Part shown: positions 11,401 to 25,300 of the stretch, piece after piece | Layout: the number at the start of each line of letters is the position of its first letter | Position numbering within the stretch: the first letter of the stretch is position 1 | Assembly (NCBI GenBank): GCA_905250125.1 | Contig: CAJNOL010000397.1 | Location: forward strand, 1 to 64,000 | Source of the DNA: Rotaria sordida | Lineage: Eukaryota; Rotifera; Eurotatoria; Philodinida; Philodinidae | Length of the DNA: 64,000 nt | Direction: 5' to 3' | Translations under genes and position numbers: made by a program | The notes under the pieces: generated by a model | Seen by the model: the letters and a program-made list of their open reading frames with translations, nothing else | Told to the model about the DNA's origin: nothing | Database searches by the model: none

Positions 11401-13128
11401 TCTACAATACCCCCTAATTCAACAACAATAACTACATTTCATAATGGTATTTTAACTGAACGTCCTATTGCTAATGATGGTACATTAATAAATAATAATA
11501 ATCCAGATGAAACAATTGTTCCTGAACATCAACAACAAACATTCATAAATACAAATACAAATCGACAAGATACAGAAACAGATACATCTCAATCAAGTAG
11601 TTGTAATACAATGATTGAATTATCATCGGAATCATCTGATACGATGATTATTAATGAAAATGGAACTGAAACAGAAAATGATGCCGATAGTCAACAAGAT
11701 ACACTTAAGGTACATCAAGTCAACTATTTTTTACTGAAATATAATAAAACTGTAATTTTAAGAAACACAGGATGTAACATGCATGAACATTGAGCAAGAG
11801 AAAAATAAAAATAAACAATTTTGGCTTGAAACTTTGTATAGAGATAGATTTTAATGAGAATAGTTTATTTTGAAAATATCAAGTCTTTCAATTTGCTTCT
11901 ATCCTGGAATACGAACATCGAATCTGCCGGTGTATATAAGCAACAGAAAAGACATATGTGTATCATCACCCATCTTAGTTTAGAAACAATGAAAAGATCT
12001 GAAACTGTCACAATAAATTATTCTTGTTAAGATCAATCTCTGTACAGTTTCGAATCGAAATTCAGAAGTCGGCTTTCCTGATAAGAACTATAGTCATTGA
12101 ATTAAAACATATCGCGTGAAACTACACTATCTCTACAGTCATACATCTAAGAACTCGAACTCTTTTCAAAATATTCATCGCTTATTAGCGTCGTCTACGA
12201 GGTATACATAGTTCCGGCGCAAAAACAATTAATTGGTCGGAGAACTTTCCTTGTTAGACATTTAGTACCAATAGTATCTTAACATCGGATACAGACCGCA
12301 GTGCCTAGGCAGCTATGTTGTTCGACATGTATTCACAACGTGCGGTATTTAAACCTCAGTACCACCAACCATGGAATTATCCTGGATAAGTCGCTAGCGA
12401 CTGTTTGTCTCGAATGATCCGTCCGATAGCATGCTGATTACATTGTGATATACACCTGCTCTTGTAGTTAGTTATTGCATATCGGAAGCTCAAGCAATTG
12501 AGCGCAAGAACTCAGCATCAGGCTGATCTCCTGTCCAAAGCTACAGTTAGAATTAGTTCTAGGGAAGATACCGAGCTACTGAATCCGTCACTAGGCAGTA
12601 CTTCATACCGCATGATAGCCAAAACTATAGAAGTATTCTTCCATCCTGTACAACTGAGATACTCTATCAAAAACCTTTTCCTAAACAAAAGGAATCATTC
12701 GATTTCTCATATATTCTTTCATTAAGTTTATGTCTGATTTAATTTTATAGACAACGAATAAACAACAACCATCTAATTTAATATCTCCATTTTTAAATTC
12801 CAATCAAACTTCAAAACGAACAACAGCTGATAAAAGTAAAGAAGAATTTATGAAATTAATTGCTCAAGAAGTACGAATGTATAATAAAAATGGTGATGAT
12901 TTTCAACGAGTATGTAAATTCATTATATACATTAAAATTTTATCGATTTCTTTTTTTAATTTTTAGACAATTGAACAATTTTCTGTTGAACAAATTGAAC
13001 AACGTTTAGCATTACTTGATGAAATAATGGAAATTGAATTACGTGAAGTACAAAATCGTTTTCAATCAAAACGAAAACCAATTTTAGAAGCAATTAAATT
13101 AAAAAAGAAAACTCAAAATCATCATTAA
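8481..13128 (+). CDS. STK3/4: Hippo/MST1/2 Ste20-like serine/threonine kinase
   Basis: Core kinase of the Hippo growth-control cascade, which phosphorylates LATS and MOB1. Kinase motifs appear in order across short exons: glycine loop [13 protein letters not shown] (about 8560-8665), lysine in FLAIKQ (about 8690), hinge [10 protein letters not shown], catalytic [11 protein letters not shown] (about 9128-9158), [11 protein letters not shown], the MST-type activation segment [17 protein letters not shown], and [22 protein letters not shown] across a 1.5-kb intron (9504-11001). An acidic Ser/Thr-rich linker (about 11400-11709) precedes a second long intron (11710-12750). The C-terminal SARAH dimerisation domain is [20 protein letters not shown] (about 12975-13045) and the stop is at 13126-13128. 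This domain order is diagnostic for MST1/2. One gene is present, as in invertebrates. Confidence 0.93.
9728..10383. repeat. Large foldback element (family F1) in MST kinase intron
   Basis: Left arm about 9728-10010 and right arm about 10075-10383 are diverged reverse complements. The block GTTGATTAATTGCTTTTGAG..CATGTAGA pairs with CTACATGATAC..CGATTAATCAATC, and GAAACTTTTTGTAGAGACTG pairs with the block ending CTCTATGCAAAGTTTC. No coding capacity is seen. It occupies much of the 1.5-kb intron. Confidence 0.75.
11815..12260. repeat. Foldback element (family F1) in second MST intron
   Basis: Inner stem: the block at about 11823-11870 (GAAACTTTGTATAGAGATAG..) pairs with about 12000-12060. The outer block at 12134-12260 resembles 10272-10383 of the neighbouring intron in the same orientation. 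Confidence 0.65.
12280..12650. other. GC-richer island in MST intron, origin unknown
   Basis: Base composition is visibly more GC-rich than the flanks, and the plus frame from 12498 reads [20 protein letters not shown]. This could be a decayed mobile-element fragment, but I recognise no domain. Confidence 0.3.
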
Positions 13129-13208
13129 TTCTAATATTTTTTTTTTCTTCTTGTTAATGTCGATTAATTCTGTGATGATAGTGGCAAAAAATACAATCAA
13201 TTCTTACT

Positions 13209-13230
13209 TGAGAGAGAGAGAGAGAGAGAA
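13209..13230 (+). repeat. (GA)n microsatellite downstream of MST kinase
   Basis: GA repeat in the 173-bp spacer between the convergent kinase and dynein genes. AATAAA-type signals follow at about 13230-13256. Confidence 0.7.
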
Positions 13231-13301
13231 AATAAAATAAATGTATATAAGAATAAACAATACGACAAAAAAGAAACTTATTCAGTTTAGTTTAGTTTTT
13301 T

Positions 13302-16300
13302 TTAATCATCAAGTTGACAAAGTAATGCAACACCACGTTTTATCCAATGTTGTGGTTGTTGATTCGTCGGTAAATAAACAGGCATAACAAAATTTGTTGA
13401 ATGACCTGTTGTTGAAAGTACACCACGTCGTTCACTTGTTTTATATACTGGACATTCATATGTATCTTGAATATTTAATTCATTTGTTTTAACTGGTTTT
13501 ACCCAAATGATTGGTATTGGATCATAGAGTATTTTCGGAAATTGTTCATCAAGTAAACAACTAAATAAAAATAAAACAAGAATTCAAGAAAAAAAAAGAG
13601 AAAAAGAATTAAATAAATTACGTTTCTTGATTCCATCGTGCACCATCGAGAAACAGACCACCAATATATGCACCATCATTTGGAGCTGTGTCACTTTTAG
13701 TGATTTTTAAAACCTGAAGAAAAAAACTTTCGATTATGTTCATATACGAGAAGAGAAAATTATGAGTAAAACTTATATTGATCGAACACTAAGGAATGTG
13801 AAACATGGGAAAATCTTTTTTTTTTGTAATCTACGTCAGTCAAAAATGAATTCACATATTCTCTGATGGGTCATTTTTGACTAGTAGCAGTGCTGAGCCT
13901 CGTTCCGAAAATTTTTAAAGTTGTTGTTAATGGTTGGCTCACAAGAAGGCTCTGCTCTTAGAGTCCATTAGATCCAAAATTTTCGGATCCGGACCCGACA
14001 TGAGCTTCAACTTCTCTGGCCGAAAATTCTAGCGCCGCTGCTATTTTCAATCCATTCATTGTGAGTAACATGAAAAACGATTTTTCTAGAATTATTTTAT
14101 TTTCAATATAAACTTATAAATAACACGATCGTCACGCTAATATTTTGTTAGTACTACTAGTCAGCTAAAAAAGCATTCCACAAGTGTTTATTAAATGATT
14201 TCTTATCGATAAAAGATAGAAACCTACATCTTTTGTTATGGTATTCCGTTTGGAGCGAGATCTTAACGATAGGAATGAATGATCTGGAACCAACGATTCC
14301 ATATTATAAAAAGAAAATCAAGACTAACGATTTCGATACGATTCAGGAAATGAAAGACCTGATTTCAATATGAAAATAGCCGATTTTGTAAGTGTCTCAC
14401 CATATATACTAAAAGGACTTATTTTTCAAAAACAAAGAATTCATGATACATACAGGTTTATACTGATAAAATAACATCGTAACTGTAAAAACACCCAAAA
14501 AAAAATGTAATTTTTTTTTGTTATTCAAGACGAATAGCACATGCTATATCTCCGCAGTGAAATGGCTTCCCTCAAATTTTACCATGTCAATCTGATAATC
14601 AGCACCTGTATAAACTATTCCTATGGTTTAGTGTCAAGGAGTAAACGAATATGAACTTCTTCATTTTGAAAATCTTTCTTTCAATTGATTTCATACCTGA
14701 AATTCAAAGGTTAATAAATCAATTGGTATTGTATATTTTCTTGCAAAATTTTGTTTAACACCAGTTAAAAATGCTTGTGTAAAATAGAAACCTGAAATCC
14801 AATAAACTGCAGGTTTTCCTGTGTCATACCATGTCTAAAAGAAAAGTTTTCAATTTTTAAACAATGTTTTTTTTTTCTATTATCTAAATAAAATAATTTA
14901 CTCGAAGAAATTTAATACGTTCTAATAAATCATTATAATATGATCCTAAACTTTTTAATGATGGATATGATTGTTTAATCCACATTTCTGGTTGTTTACC
15001 AATCATTAAACTATTTGTTAATGATTCTAATTCAACATTCATAACAACTAAACCTTTTATAGCTTTAATAACATTTTGTAAACTTGTTCGAATAACACTC
15101 ATTAATCTTTAAAACAAAACAAAAAAAAAATAAATTCGTTTTTTTTTCTGAATTTTCTTACTTATTAAATCGTTCCATTTCTTGTACTAAAACTGTATTC
15201 ATACTTTCATCATATTGTGTTGGATATTTTTTCATTGCTTCTTCCAAATTAAAATTATTTGGTAACTAAATAAAAATATTTTGAAACAAAAAGAAATTGA
15301 ATTGTTATATTTACTTTTGAAAGTATATCATTAGCAATATCATTTAATTTTTTATCTGTATCACCACCTTCAGCTGATGTTGAACCCATTGTTAAAAGAA
15401 TTGAATCAAATAAAAGTCTTGTTGCTTGTAAATCTTTTGATATATCAACATTTTCATGCATACCAAATACTTCAGGATGTTGAGTTAATGGTAAATTTTT
15501 AATAAATTCAACATATTCATCATATGTACCTTTAGGTGGTACATAATAAAGACCACTTGGAGATAATTTATGTTTAGGAATTTCAGCTACTTGTGGATTA
15601 TAAAAATCAATAAGAATTGTACTTAAACATCGACGATCCCAATCATCAGTTACTGTAAAAAAAATAAAAGAAAAACAAATTAAAGATAAAGAGATTTTGT
15701 ACAAGAAAAGAGCACTTATCGGCCTCCGTAGTTACATTCACCAGCCATGTAACGAATAGCATCCTAAATGAAAGAAAGATAATAGATTATGTGAAAACTT
15801 CCTTATTCTGAACACTTGGCATTTATTTTTGATTCCATGAGCAATATATATGTTCTATCACTCATGTACAGAATGACAGAAAAAAATGATGTTATGATAA
15901 ATAATTATGGGACACATATAAAAAGGAGATGAACTATCCATGATCTTTGTAAAGATGATAAATGTGTGTTTGCTTATAGAAGCCTAAAATCGGGTATATA
16001 TGTGAAAGGAAAATAGCAAATTGCATTAGGTTTCAACTAATACTATACAAAAATGAGCTATCCAAAACCTTGCTGAATCCTTCGTGTAGCGCCATGAATA
16101 ACGCAGTGGTTTCATACCATAATAAGATTGAACATCTGATATTCTGTACGATTAAACTTTCAGCAGTACTCCCAACTTTCTCAAACGACAATAGTTTGAG
16201 GATTCTAATATTTATTTGGTTTCACAGGACTTTGAACGGTTTTCGAATATAGGAAACGTATGGGTCTCTAAACCCACAATTCTACTTCATATACATGTAG

Positions 16301-19300
16301 AGTCATATCATGTAATGATGCTGTGATACTGAAAGTTATAATCTACATAAAAGTTTAGCTCATATTAATACTGGTCCTGTAACCAATAGCTTACAAGAAA
16401 AAAAATATATACTAGATGACAGCAACAATGGTTGATATAAGGTCTCATCGTCTTTGTGTTAACAACTTAGTACGATCAAATTATGTCAACATATGCTGAT
16501 TTATATCTACTTAAAAAAAGTTGAATTAATAAATTTTTGAAAACAAGAAAGAGATCATCTTATGTTACCGACAAGCGATTGCAACTGAATACCTTATATT
16601 ATTACTATTTTATAAGATTATTCATTAAATTTTCTCATTTATGATCATAGAAAAAACTTCTCTTTTTTATTCTCAATTAATAAAATACTCACGTATGGAA
16701 CTTCAGCATATTCATTAATAAACATCTAAAAGAAAAACAAAAATTCTACAATCATATATTCATTTATAATAATAAAATATACTTGAAGTTGTCGAACAGA
16801 AATTAACAAATCTGACTCATTAAATCCATATGGAATATTAAATCCTTGTGGTCTAAAAAAAAAACAAATTCATTTTTATAATTAATCTTCAACTTAAAAA
16901 AAAGAAACAATTTTTTTTTCATACCCAAATTTTCTTCTTTCTTGTGCAAGTGCATGAAAAAAGCAAAGACCAAATAAAAGTCTTTCCCATACAGCATCTT
17001 TTCCTTCATCAACTTTATTAAAAAATGCCGGTTCACATATTGGTGCATTTAAATATGATTGTAACATATTCATTCGAAGACCTGTTGGTGGTTCATTTGT
17101 TAATTCTATGAAATTTTTTTATATTAATTCAATATAAAATAAATCTATTCGATACTTACTAACACCATTTTGTAAAATTGTTACTGGAAACTAAACCAAG
17201 AAAAAAAAAACGAAGACATAATTAAATTTTTTTTTTTTGAACACAATTCAAATAACCTTTGGTGATGGATATGATGTTAGCCATAGTCGAAATTCTGAAT
17301 TTGTATTTTCTGCTGAAAAATCTTCACAAATTTTTTCTAATGTTTGCATCCAACTAAATACAAAAAGAAAATTTAATTAAAAACTTACAAAAAAAGAAAA
17401 GAAGAAAATTTCTTTTTTTACCTAACAGCTAAATGACAATTTTGTAAACATACCCAACCCCCATCATTTTGTGCTCGTTGTATCATTGCTGAAGCAAATG
17501 GACCCTTTGAAAAACAAAAATTAATTTTTAGATTTTATACGAAAGATGACAACTAACTTGTCCTTGACCAAGTGAAATATAATGAAATTTTTTTTCAAAA
17601 AATCCTTTATCTTTAGCAATTTTAACTAATTGACCCATTGGATCAGCACCAGGTGATAAAATAAAAACAATAGGTGCTAATGCATGTGAATCACTAAAAC
17701 TTTTTGCTAAATCAAATGGTGGTGGTTCAACAAATTTTTGTCCTAAATTTTTTTTAACAAATTCAATAACCATTTGTACAACTTTATCAGGACGTATAAC
17801 ACGAACAATAGTCATTTTTTGAAATTGATCTAATTTTTCATTCCATGGTGATGGTAATTCAACTGTCATTGGATCTTTTGCATCATAGATCGATTTAAAT
17901 ATTTCAATATTTGATTCAAAACTTTCACTGAAAACAAAAAAAAAATAAGAAAACACGACAATTAGAAATTTAATTGTTTGTTATTGATGAATTTATCTTA
18001 CCGAAGTCCAGTAAATTTAGGTAAATCTGATAAACGACATAATTCATCCCAAGATTTATCCGAGAGCCAACCTTGACCAGGATTTTTATGTTTATTTTCT
18101 AAACCAATACCACCTGTTAGAAAGAAGAGGTATTCAGCTTTATCCATTTCTTTTTGAGCACTAAAATATATATTTTTTTTAATATTTAAATTAAACTTTA
18201 ATTTTCTTACAAGGGAACATTTTCAAGTGTCCGATCGCTTTTTATTCAAGACTATATTCAGGTGAGAGGCCATGATGAGTGGTATAAAAGTCTCACAAAA
18301 GAACTAATTGAACTGGTACCCACCGTTTGAGCTCATATTGGATTCACAAGGAGGTCTTAGTAGGACTAGAAAAATCCTTAAAAAAATTTCGTGCCTGCGG
18401 GTATTTGAAACCAAGCTATAATCGTTTTACTGAATTTTCGATCGAGCTGTACCGAAAACATTAATAATGGGATTTCGACCTAAAGTTTTACCCATAGGTA
18501 GATCTGATGACTTCAGGTATATCGTGAAATTTTCAACCAAAAAGAATGTTTTTTTGTTAAGATATTAAATTTTCGAATAAACTCAATTTTTGTGAGAGAC
18601 GACCATTTTTACCTAAAACTGGAACGAAAATTTAGTAAAACGGATGTAACTCAACTTCGGAAGCCCATGGGTACGAATCCTTTTAGGACTTTTTAAAGTC
18701 TTACTGAGCCCTCCTGCCCAATATGAACTCAAACAGCAGGTATCGGTTCGGGTAGCTCCCTCGTGAGCCATTGCTTTTGAGATATTGAATTTTTACTACA
18801 TTTTTAAAAAAAAGCTGTGGTCCCCTTCAGGTCACCATGAAAATCGAATTTCGAGTTTCAATTTGAAACTGTGCACAAATGAAGCTCTTAATAACACCAG
18901 CTCATTGTGAAAGTTTCATCGATTTTTGAATTTTCTATTCTCAGATATGAATACTATTAGAAAAAACCTTCTGATACAAAAAGGAAATCATTCTTCTTTA
19001 TACTGATATCTGAGTATAGCAATCAGTAAAACTTTTACAATGAGCTAATGCCATTGAGAGCTTCAAATTTGTGTAATCGAACACTTGAGAACATTCTCTT
19101 GCGTTAGATATTTTTACTTACAGCATTATACTAGTACATAATACAAATGAAAAAAGTAATTTATCTTTTTCAAATAATGATCGACAAACATTTGTATATA
19201 AATTATATGTAAAATGTTCTTGAAGATTTTTTAAACGACGTGCAAGAATTTTTGATTTTAAACTAAAATTTTAAATTATTTATCACTAGAAACAAAAAAT

Positions 19301-22300
19301 AATTAAAATTATAATATTAAATACCTATCATTGATTGAATTCATATATAGATTAATAAACCATTGTAAAGAATATTGGTACACTAAAAAAAAAATATATA
19401 TTATTATAGAAATATATCGATCAATATCTGTCATTCCTTAATCACCATAAAGATTCAGCTTACATGTTTATTCTCAAAAAATCAACTACCACAAAGGATC
19501 GGATATATTGCAAGTGAATCTATCCGGTAGAAGAAAACTCTTTCTTTATTATAAAATATGAAAACATAACAATAGAGTTATTAGCAGGTAGAATCCATTG
19601 GGTTAGTTCCGGATTGGGCGAGCTCTAGCTATAGATAGTTTTGAGCCTCCGCTATAAAGTGTTGCGTCTTGCTAAAAAAAGGGGAATTTGAATCCTTCCT
19701 CATAGTGTGTCTTAATTCAAATATAAAATTCGTTTTCCTATTTAAATGATTATTATATAATATAAATAAGATTGATTCTAATTGAAATAAAAATCTTACT
19801 AGGATCAATATTTGGTAAATCATTAAGACAAAAGAATAGAATAGCTGAATATTCAGCAATTGGTTTATAATCTTGTCTAGATGCTTCAATTTTTTTAGCT
19901 GTTTCTTCTGCAACTTTTTGTTTTTTTGATATTTCATCAGAAATTAATTTTGATGAATCTAATGTTTGAATAGCAGCTTCATCTTCTAAAATATTTCCTT
20001 CGGATGAACTAAGTGTATATAAAATTTTATCTTCAGCTTCTTTTAATGAACGTTGATTTTCAGCTTGTGTTATAATTAATGCTTGACGTTCTTCTTCTAA
20101 TTCTGGACGTTCTTTAGCAACAACAATACCTAAAGAAAAATATACAAATAAATATTAATTTATTATTTATTTATTTTTTAAATACCAAGTAATTGATCTT
20201 GAAGACCTTCAGATGTAATCATAAAATTAAGTAAAGTAACTTTAGTAGATATTTCTAAAAAACAACAAAATAAAAATTTTGGTTTTTTTTCTTTTCTTCT
20301 TCAATAAAATAATCAATTCAACCTGGTAAATAATGTGGATTACGTAATTTTGTTGTTATAAATAATTTAAAATCTTTTGAATATTCAATAACTTTATCAC
20401 CCAAACGTATCATTTCAACACCACCTAAATATTTCAAAAAGAGAAAAAAAAGAATTCATTTTGTAATTATTTATTCATTTTTTTTTTAATATTTACCTTG
20501 TTTAAATACTTGTTTAAGTAAAATTGGTTCAAGTGATGGATCTAAATCTTCTCCAACATTTTCAATTAATAATGGTAAACCTAATTGTATACAATTATCT
20601 AATTGTCGCATAAAATCATTATCGGTTAATTTAACAACTTTTAAATTTTGTTGTGCATGAGAATTTTTTATCCAACGATTAGCTTGATTTTGTGGATCAA
20701 TCATTAATGGCCAACGATTTGAATTTTGAATTGTAACAGCATTATCAACTGAAAATGCATCTTTTGGTAAACCATTTATATTCCATGCCTAAACAAACAA
20801 ACACATAAAGAAAACAAAAAAAAGAACAAATTATAAGAAAAAATAAAATTTTACTTGAATTTTAATTGGTTCACCGAGTGTATCAGCTAGAGAATATTTT
20901 TCAGCATCGGAACATGGTAATTTCTTTTTTTTACATAATGTAATCCAAGAACTAAATGAAAAACAAAGAAATTCATAATTGATTCTATACTGAAGAAAAA
21001 CAATTCAAAATTCTTTTCGTACATTCTTAAAACAATTTATCAAGAATCTAAGAAACATTTGTAAAAGTTTCATACGGACACACAAGTTCTGTATTGTAAC
21101 ATTTTTTTTTACAGTTAAACTTGTTCGGACAGATCAGAGAACATTTTCAGCATATTCGAACTAGAACTCATCGACCTTTAAAGTAAGTCTTATTTTTGAG
21201 TGACTCAAGCCTTTAATAATGACTGAAAGTTCTGTTCAGAAATGTTAATACTATCTAACGAGGGAAGATTCGCTAGTAATGAATCACTTTTTAGTTGGAA
21301 CTATATTCAGTTGATAGAGTCTAGTGAATAAGCAAATACTTTAGAGTGATGATTCACGCTGGTGAGTCCGGTGTAAGGCCTTAGTTTTTAAGCGAAATTA
21401 TACTTTTGAATTTTGACCTAAAACCTATCTTACATAAAAGTACTGATTAGACTATTGTTTATAGAACAGATTAATGCTTTTGTTTTAAAAAATTTATATC
21501 TTGGAGAAACTTAATGTGAAAATTCTAAACATTTTTTTCTACAAGCTAGTTTAATCAGCGCAATTATGTAAGTAAAATTTCAGAACAAAATTCAAAAGTA
21601 TGATTTTGCTTGAAAATTATTGCCCTACAAGAAAAATTCACTAAACATTCGAGATCTTTCCTTGTAAGACTTGTTCATTTATAGAAATGAAAAGATTATT
21701 TACTGAGTAGCTTCATCACGAAATGCACTTGTAAATGCACCTAAATAACCAATAACACCTGATGAAACTAAAACATCACCAAGTAAATTATCATAAATTT
21801 TTTGTAAATTTTCAGCTGCTGCTGTCCAACGTGATTTTTCACCACCTAAACCACCAATTAATTTTTGAGCTCGAACTAATTTTTTAGCACAAAGATCAAC
21901 TTCAAATTCTAATTGTTCTTTACGTTTTTGTGCTGAATCAAGATCTTGCTGAAGTTTACGTAAACGATTTCTAATAAATAAATTAAAAAAATTTAATATT
22001 TCTTGATAAAACAAATAACATACTCGACTTGTGCTAATTGTGCACGTTTTTCTGCTAATGTTGCTTCAAGTTCTCGTACTTCTTTATCAACTTCTTCAAG
22101 TTTAACTTTTTTAGGTGCAACTTCTTTTGCTATACGATCATAAACATCCATAGCACGAACAAATAATATTAAACCATGTGCAGCAACTGATGCTTGCATA
22201 ACACGTTTTGGTTCAAGATCAGCATCTGTTAGATATTCGTCACGTAATTTTTTCATAACTTCAGATGGAATATGATCTTTATCAAATGTTTTAAGTTGAT

Positions 22301-25300
22301 TAATAAAATCCATTTCACCAAGTGCTTTTTTTGCTGGACCCCAAAAATCAATAATTTTCTTTCCAGGATTATTTGGATCAGGTTTTCTATCAGGTTGTCG
22401 GTTTGTTAATACACAAACTGATGCAAGAACTTTTCGTACTGTACTTGGTGGTTGTTGCATTGTACGAATTTCTGTTATATCAGCTGGTTTAAGTGTATCT
22501 AATGCATTTATAGCTGCTTCAAGAGCAGGCATAGCTGCCGAAAGATCATGTTCACATTCTTCCTATTTAATAAAAATATATTATATAATTATTATATAAA
22601 AAAAAAAAAATCCGAATATTACTTTAAGTTTATTAGCATCAATAGCTTTCGCATTAACAACAGCTTCTTCAGCAACAACAACTTCACGTGTTTCACCAGC
22701 TTGACGTGATTGAATCTCAATATCAACTAACATAGCTGCTGTTTGTTTTGCACTTTCTTGTAATTGTGGTTGTAATGCTTCAAGTTCAGTACGCATTTTA
22801 CCAACCTAAATAATAATCGAACGAAAAAAAAAACTTGTTTCGAATGAAAAATTTCATTTACCTGTGTTTCAGCAAAAGCTAATTGTTCAAGACCTTTAAC
22901 ATAACGTTTTTTAGCTGCCATAATTTCATTTTGTTTTTGTGTTATTAACATTTTAAAACCTGATATAGCTTGAAGATAAGATGTTGGTGTTACATAATTA
23001 TATCGTTGTAATTTTGAATAAAATTTTTCTGATAATCTTTGTGTACTTGTATGAAAATATTTAACTATATCAACACATGCTTCTTTTTCGGATTCATTAA
23101 TATCAACTTGTTCTAAATATTTTTTAGCTACACGTTCTAAAGCATCTTCAGGCCATGCTTGAAACCAATCGAGTGTACAACAACTAAAGAAAAAAAATAA
23201 TAAAACAGTAAAATATGAAATGACAAGTCATATTTTGATTTAACGTATAAATTTTTTTATTATTTATGTTTGAATGTCAAACTTAAAAATTGTATAGATT
23301 CAAGAGAACATATCTGACTGATGATCTTCGTTTGAATTCAAAATTTTTCTCATCTTCAATAGGTTGAAAGTTCAATAAAATAAACATAACTCGAGAAAAA
23401 CGATATAAGATTTTTTTTTAATGAGTATATTACTCATGTATTAATGAAGAGTATGAGCTTTCTTCAAATGAGAGCATAACTTGAAATTATATTGATTTGT
23501 TTTTTTTTTATCTTACTTGATAAGTGATGGAAATTGTCTTAAACGTGATCGAAATGCATCACCTATAGGTGAAAAAGCAAGTACAATATGAAGATTATCT
23601 CGAACACGATTAACAAAGAATTGAAATAATGCTAATGGACCAAAATCTGCACCTTTATCACCATCTGTTTGAGAAGCCGCTGCTTGTCCAGCAACAGCTT
23701 CCATAATTTCACCGCGTTCATCAGCAGCAAATAAATTTGGTACTTCACCTGTATTTAATAATGAATCAATATCTTCTAAAAATCGTTCATCTTTTATTTG
23801 TGAATCCGTTAAAAGAAAAACAGTTGGTTTATTTTGTGCACCAGCCATTTTCATAACTTTTTTACAATCTTCACGAAATTCAACAACACCATAATTTTTT
23901 GTTATTTCAGGTTGATGTACATCATAATTAGCCATAGCAGCAGCAAGTCTTGTTAATGATTGTCTACCACTACCACCAACACCAACTAATAATGCATTAC
24001 CACCAGGTAAACGTAATATACGACAAATACGTGATAAATGTTCAAGTAAATAACGAAATACAACTAAAGTCATTTTTGTTTTATGTGTACTATTATATTC
24101 TTCAACAGCTTTTTCAACAATTGAATACATTGTATCAATAACTTTAACTTCTTCATAAAAACGTTCTTCAACATCAAGATCAGGACGAAGAAAATCACCA
24201 AATAATAAACTACGTAAATCTTCTTCTGATACCTTTAAATTAAAAACGAAACAACAAATTAAATTAATATCTATCCATAGAAAACCAAGATGTCAATCGC
24301 GGCTATCGACGCCGCCACAGCTGCCGCTGCGATGGACATCTCTGACAAAAAGTTTAATAATTTTTACCTTTCCACCACCTCGTCCACTGTTAGCTAAATG
24401 TTCAAACACAGCATCGAAACTTTCTTTAAAAATATCTTTGACACAAATCTTCACCGCCCTTAAAAAGAAAAAATAATAATTGAAATCTTGAATACTTTAT
24501 GTTAATATTTACTCAACAAGCCATGTACGATCTTTATCATCTATTAAACGATCATAAAAAACACGCATTGTTTCATGAACCCATAATCTTAATATAAAAC
24601 ATTGTTTTTGTTGTTGTTAATTAATAATAAAAAATAAAAATGATTTTCTTTTTCTTACCGAATAAATGTTCGTTTTGATTCAACTTCTGATTTACGAATT
24701 AAACAACATCCAAGAATAACACGTGAAAAATCACGTAAATTAAAAATATCTATAAAAATTGATTTAAAATCTTTTTTTGTTTGAAAAAAAAAACAATATT
24801 ATTTACAATGAGATTTAGCTGGTGTTGGTAAAAGAGAAACAGCAGCTGCATTATAAACTTGTAAAGTTGATTGAACTATTTGATTACCAATTGTTAAATA
24901 ATCTGAAGTAAATTCTTGTCCCTATAAATCAATAATAGATTTATTTGAATAAAAGAAATAATATATTAATTACGAACTTTAATATAAACTGAAAAAAGTG
25001 TTGTAAATATTTTTGTGAGTGTTTCATCACTAAATGGATTAATGGCAATAGTCATAAAATGTCTAATAAATCTTGGTGTAACAACATTTCTACCACCACC
25101 TGGTGGTCCCATTGCAGAAACAAATTGAATATCTTCAAGAATTATTTTTGCTGTATCCTTACGATCATACCTAAATGACAAGAATTTAAGTTAAAAAATG
25201 GTTTTATTTTTGAAAAATCTTACCAATGTCGATGATCCATAAATTGACGCAGTAATTCAATTGGACCTTGAGCACCATATTTATCTTTTTGTGGCATATT

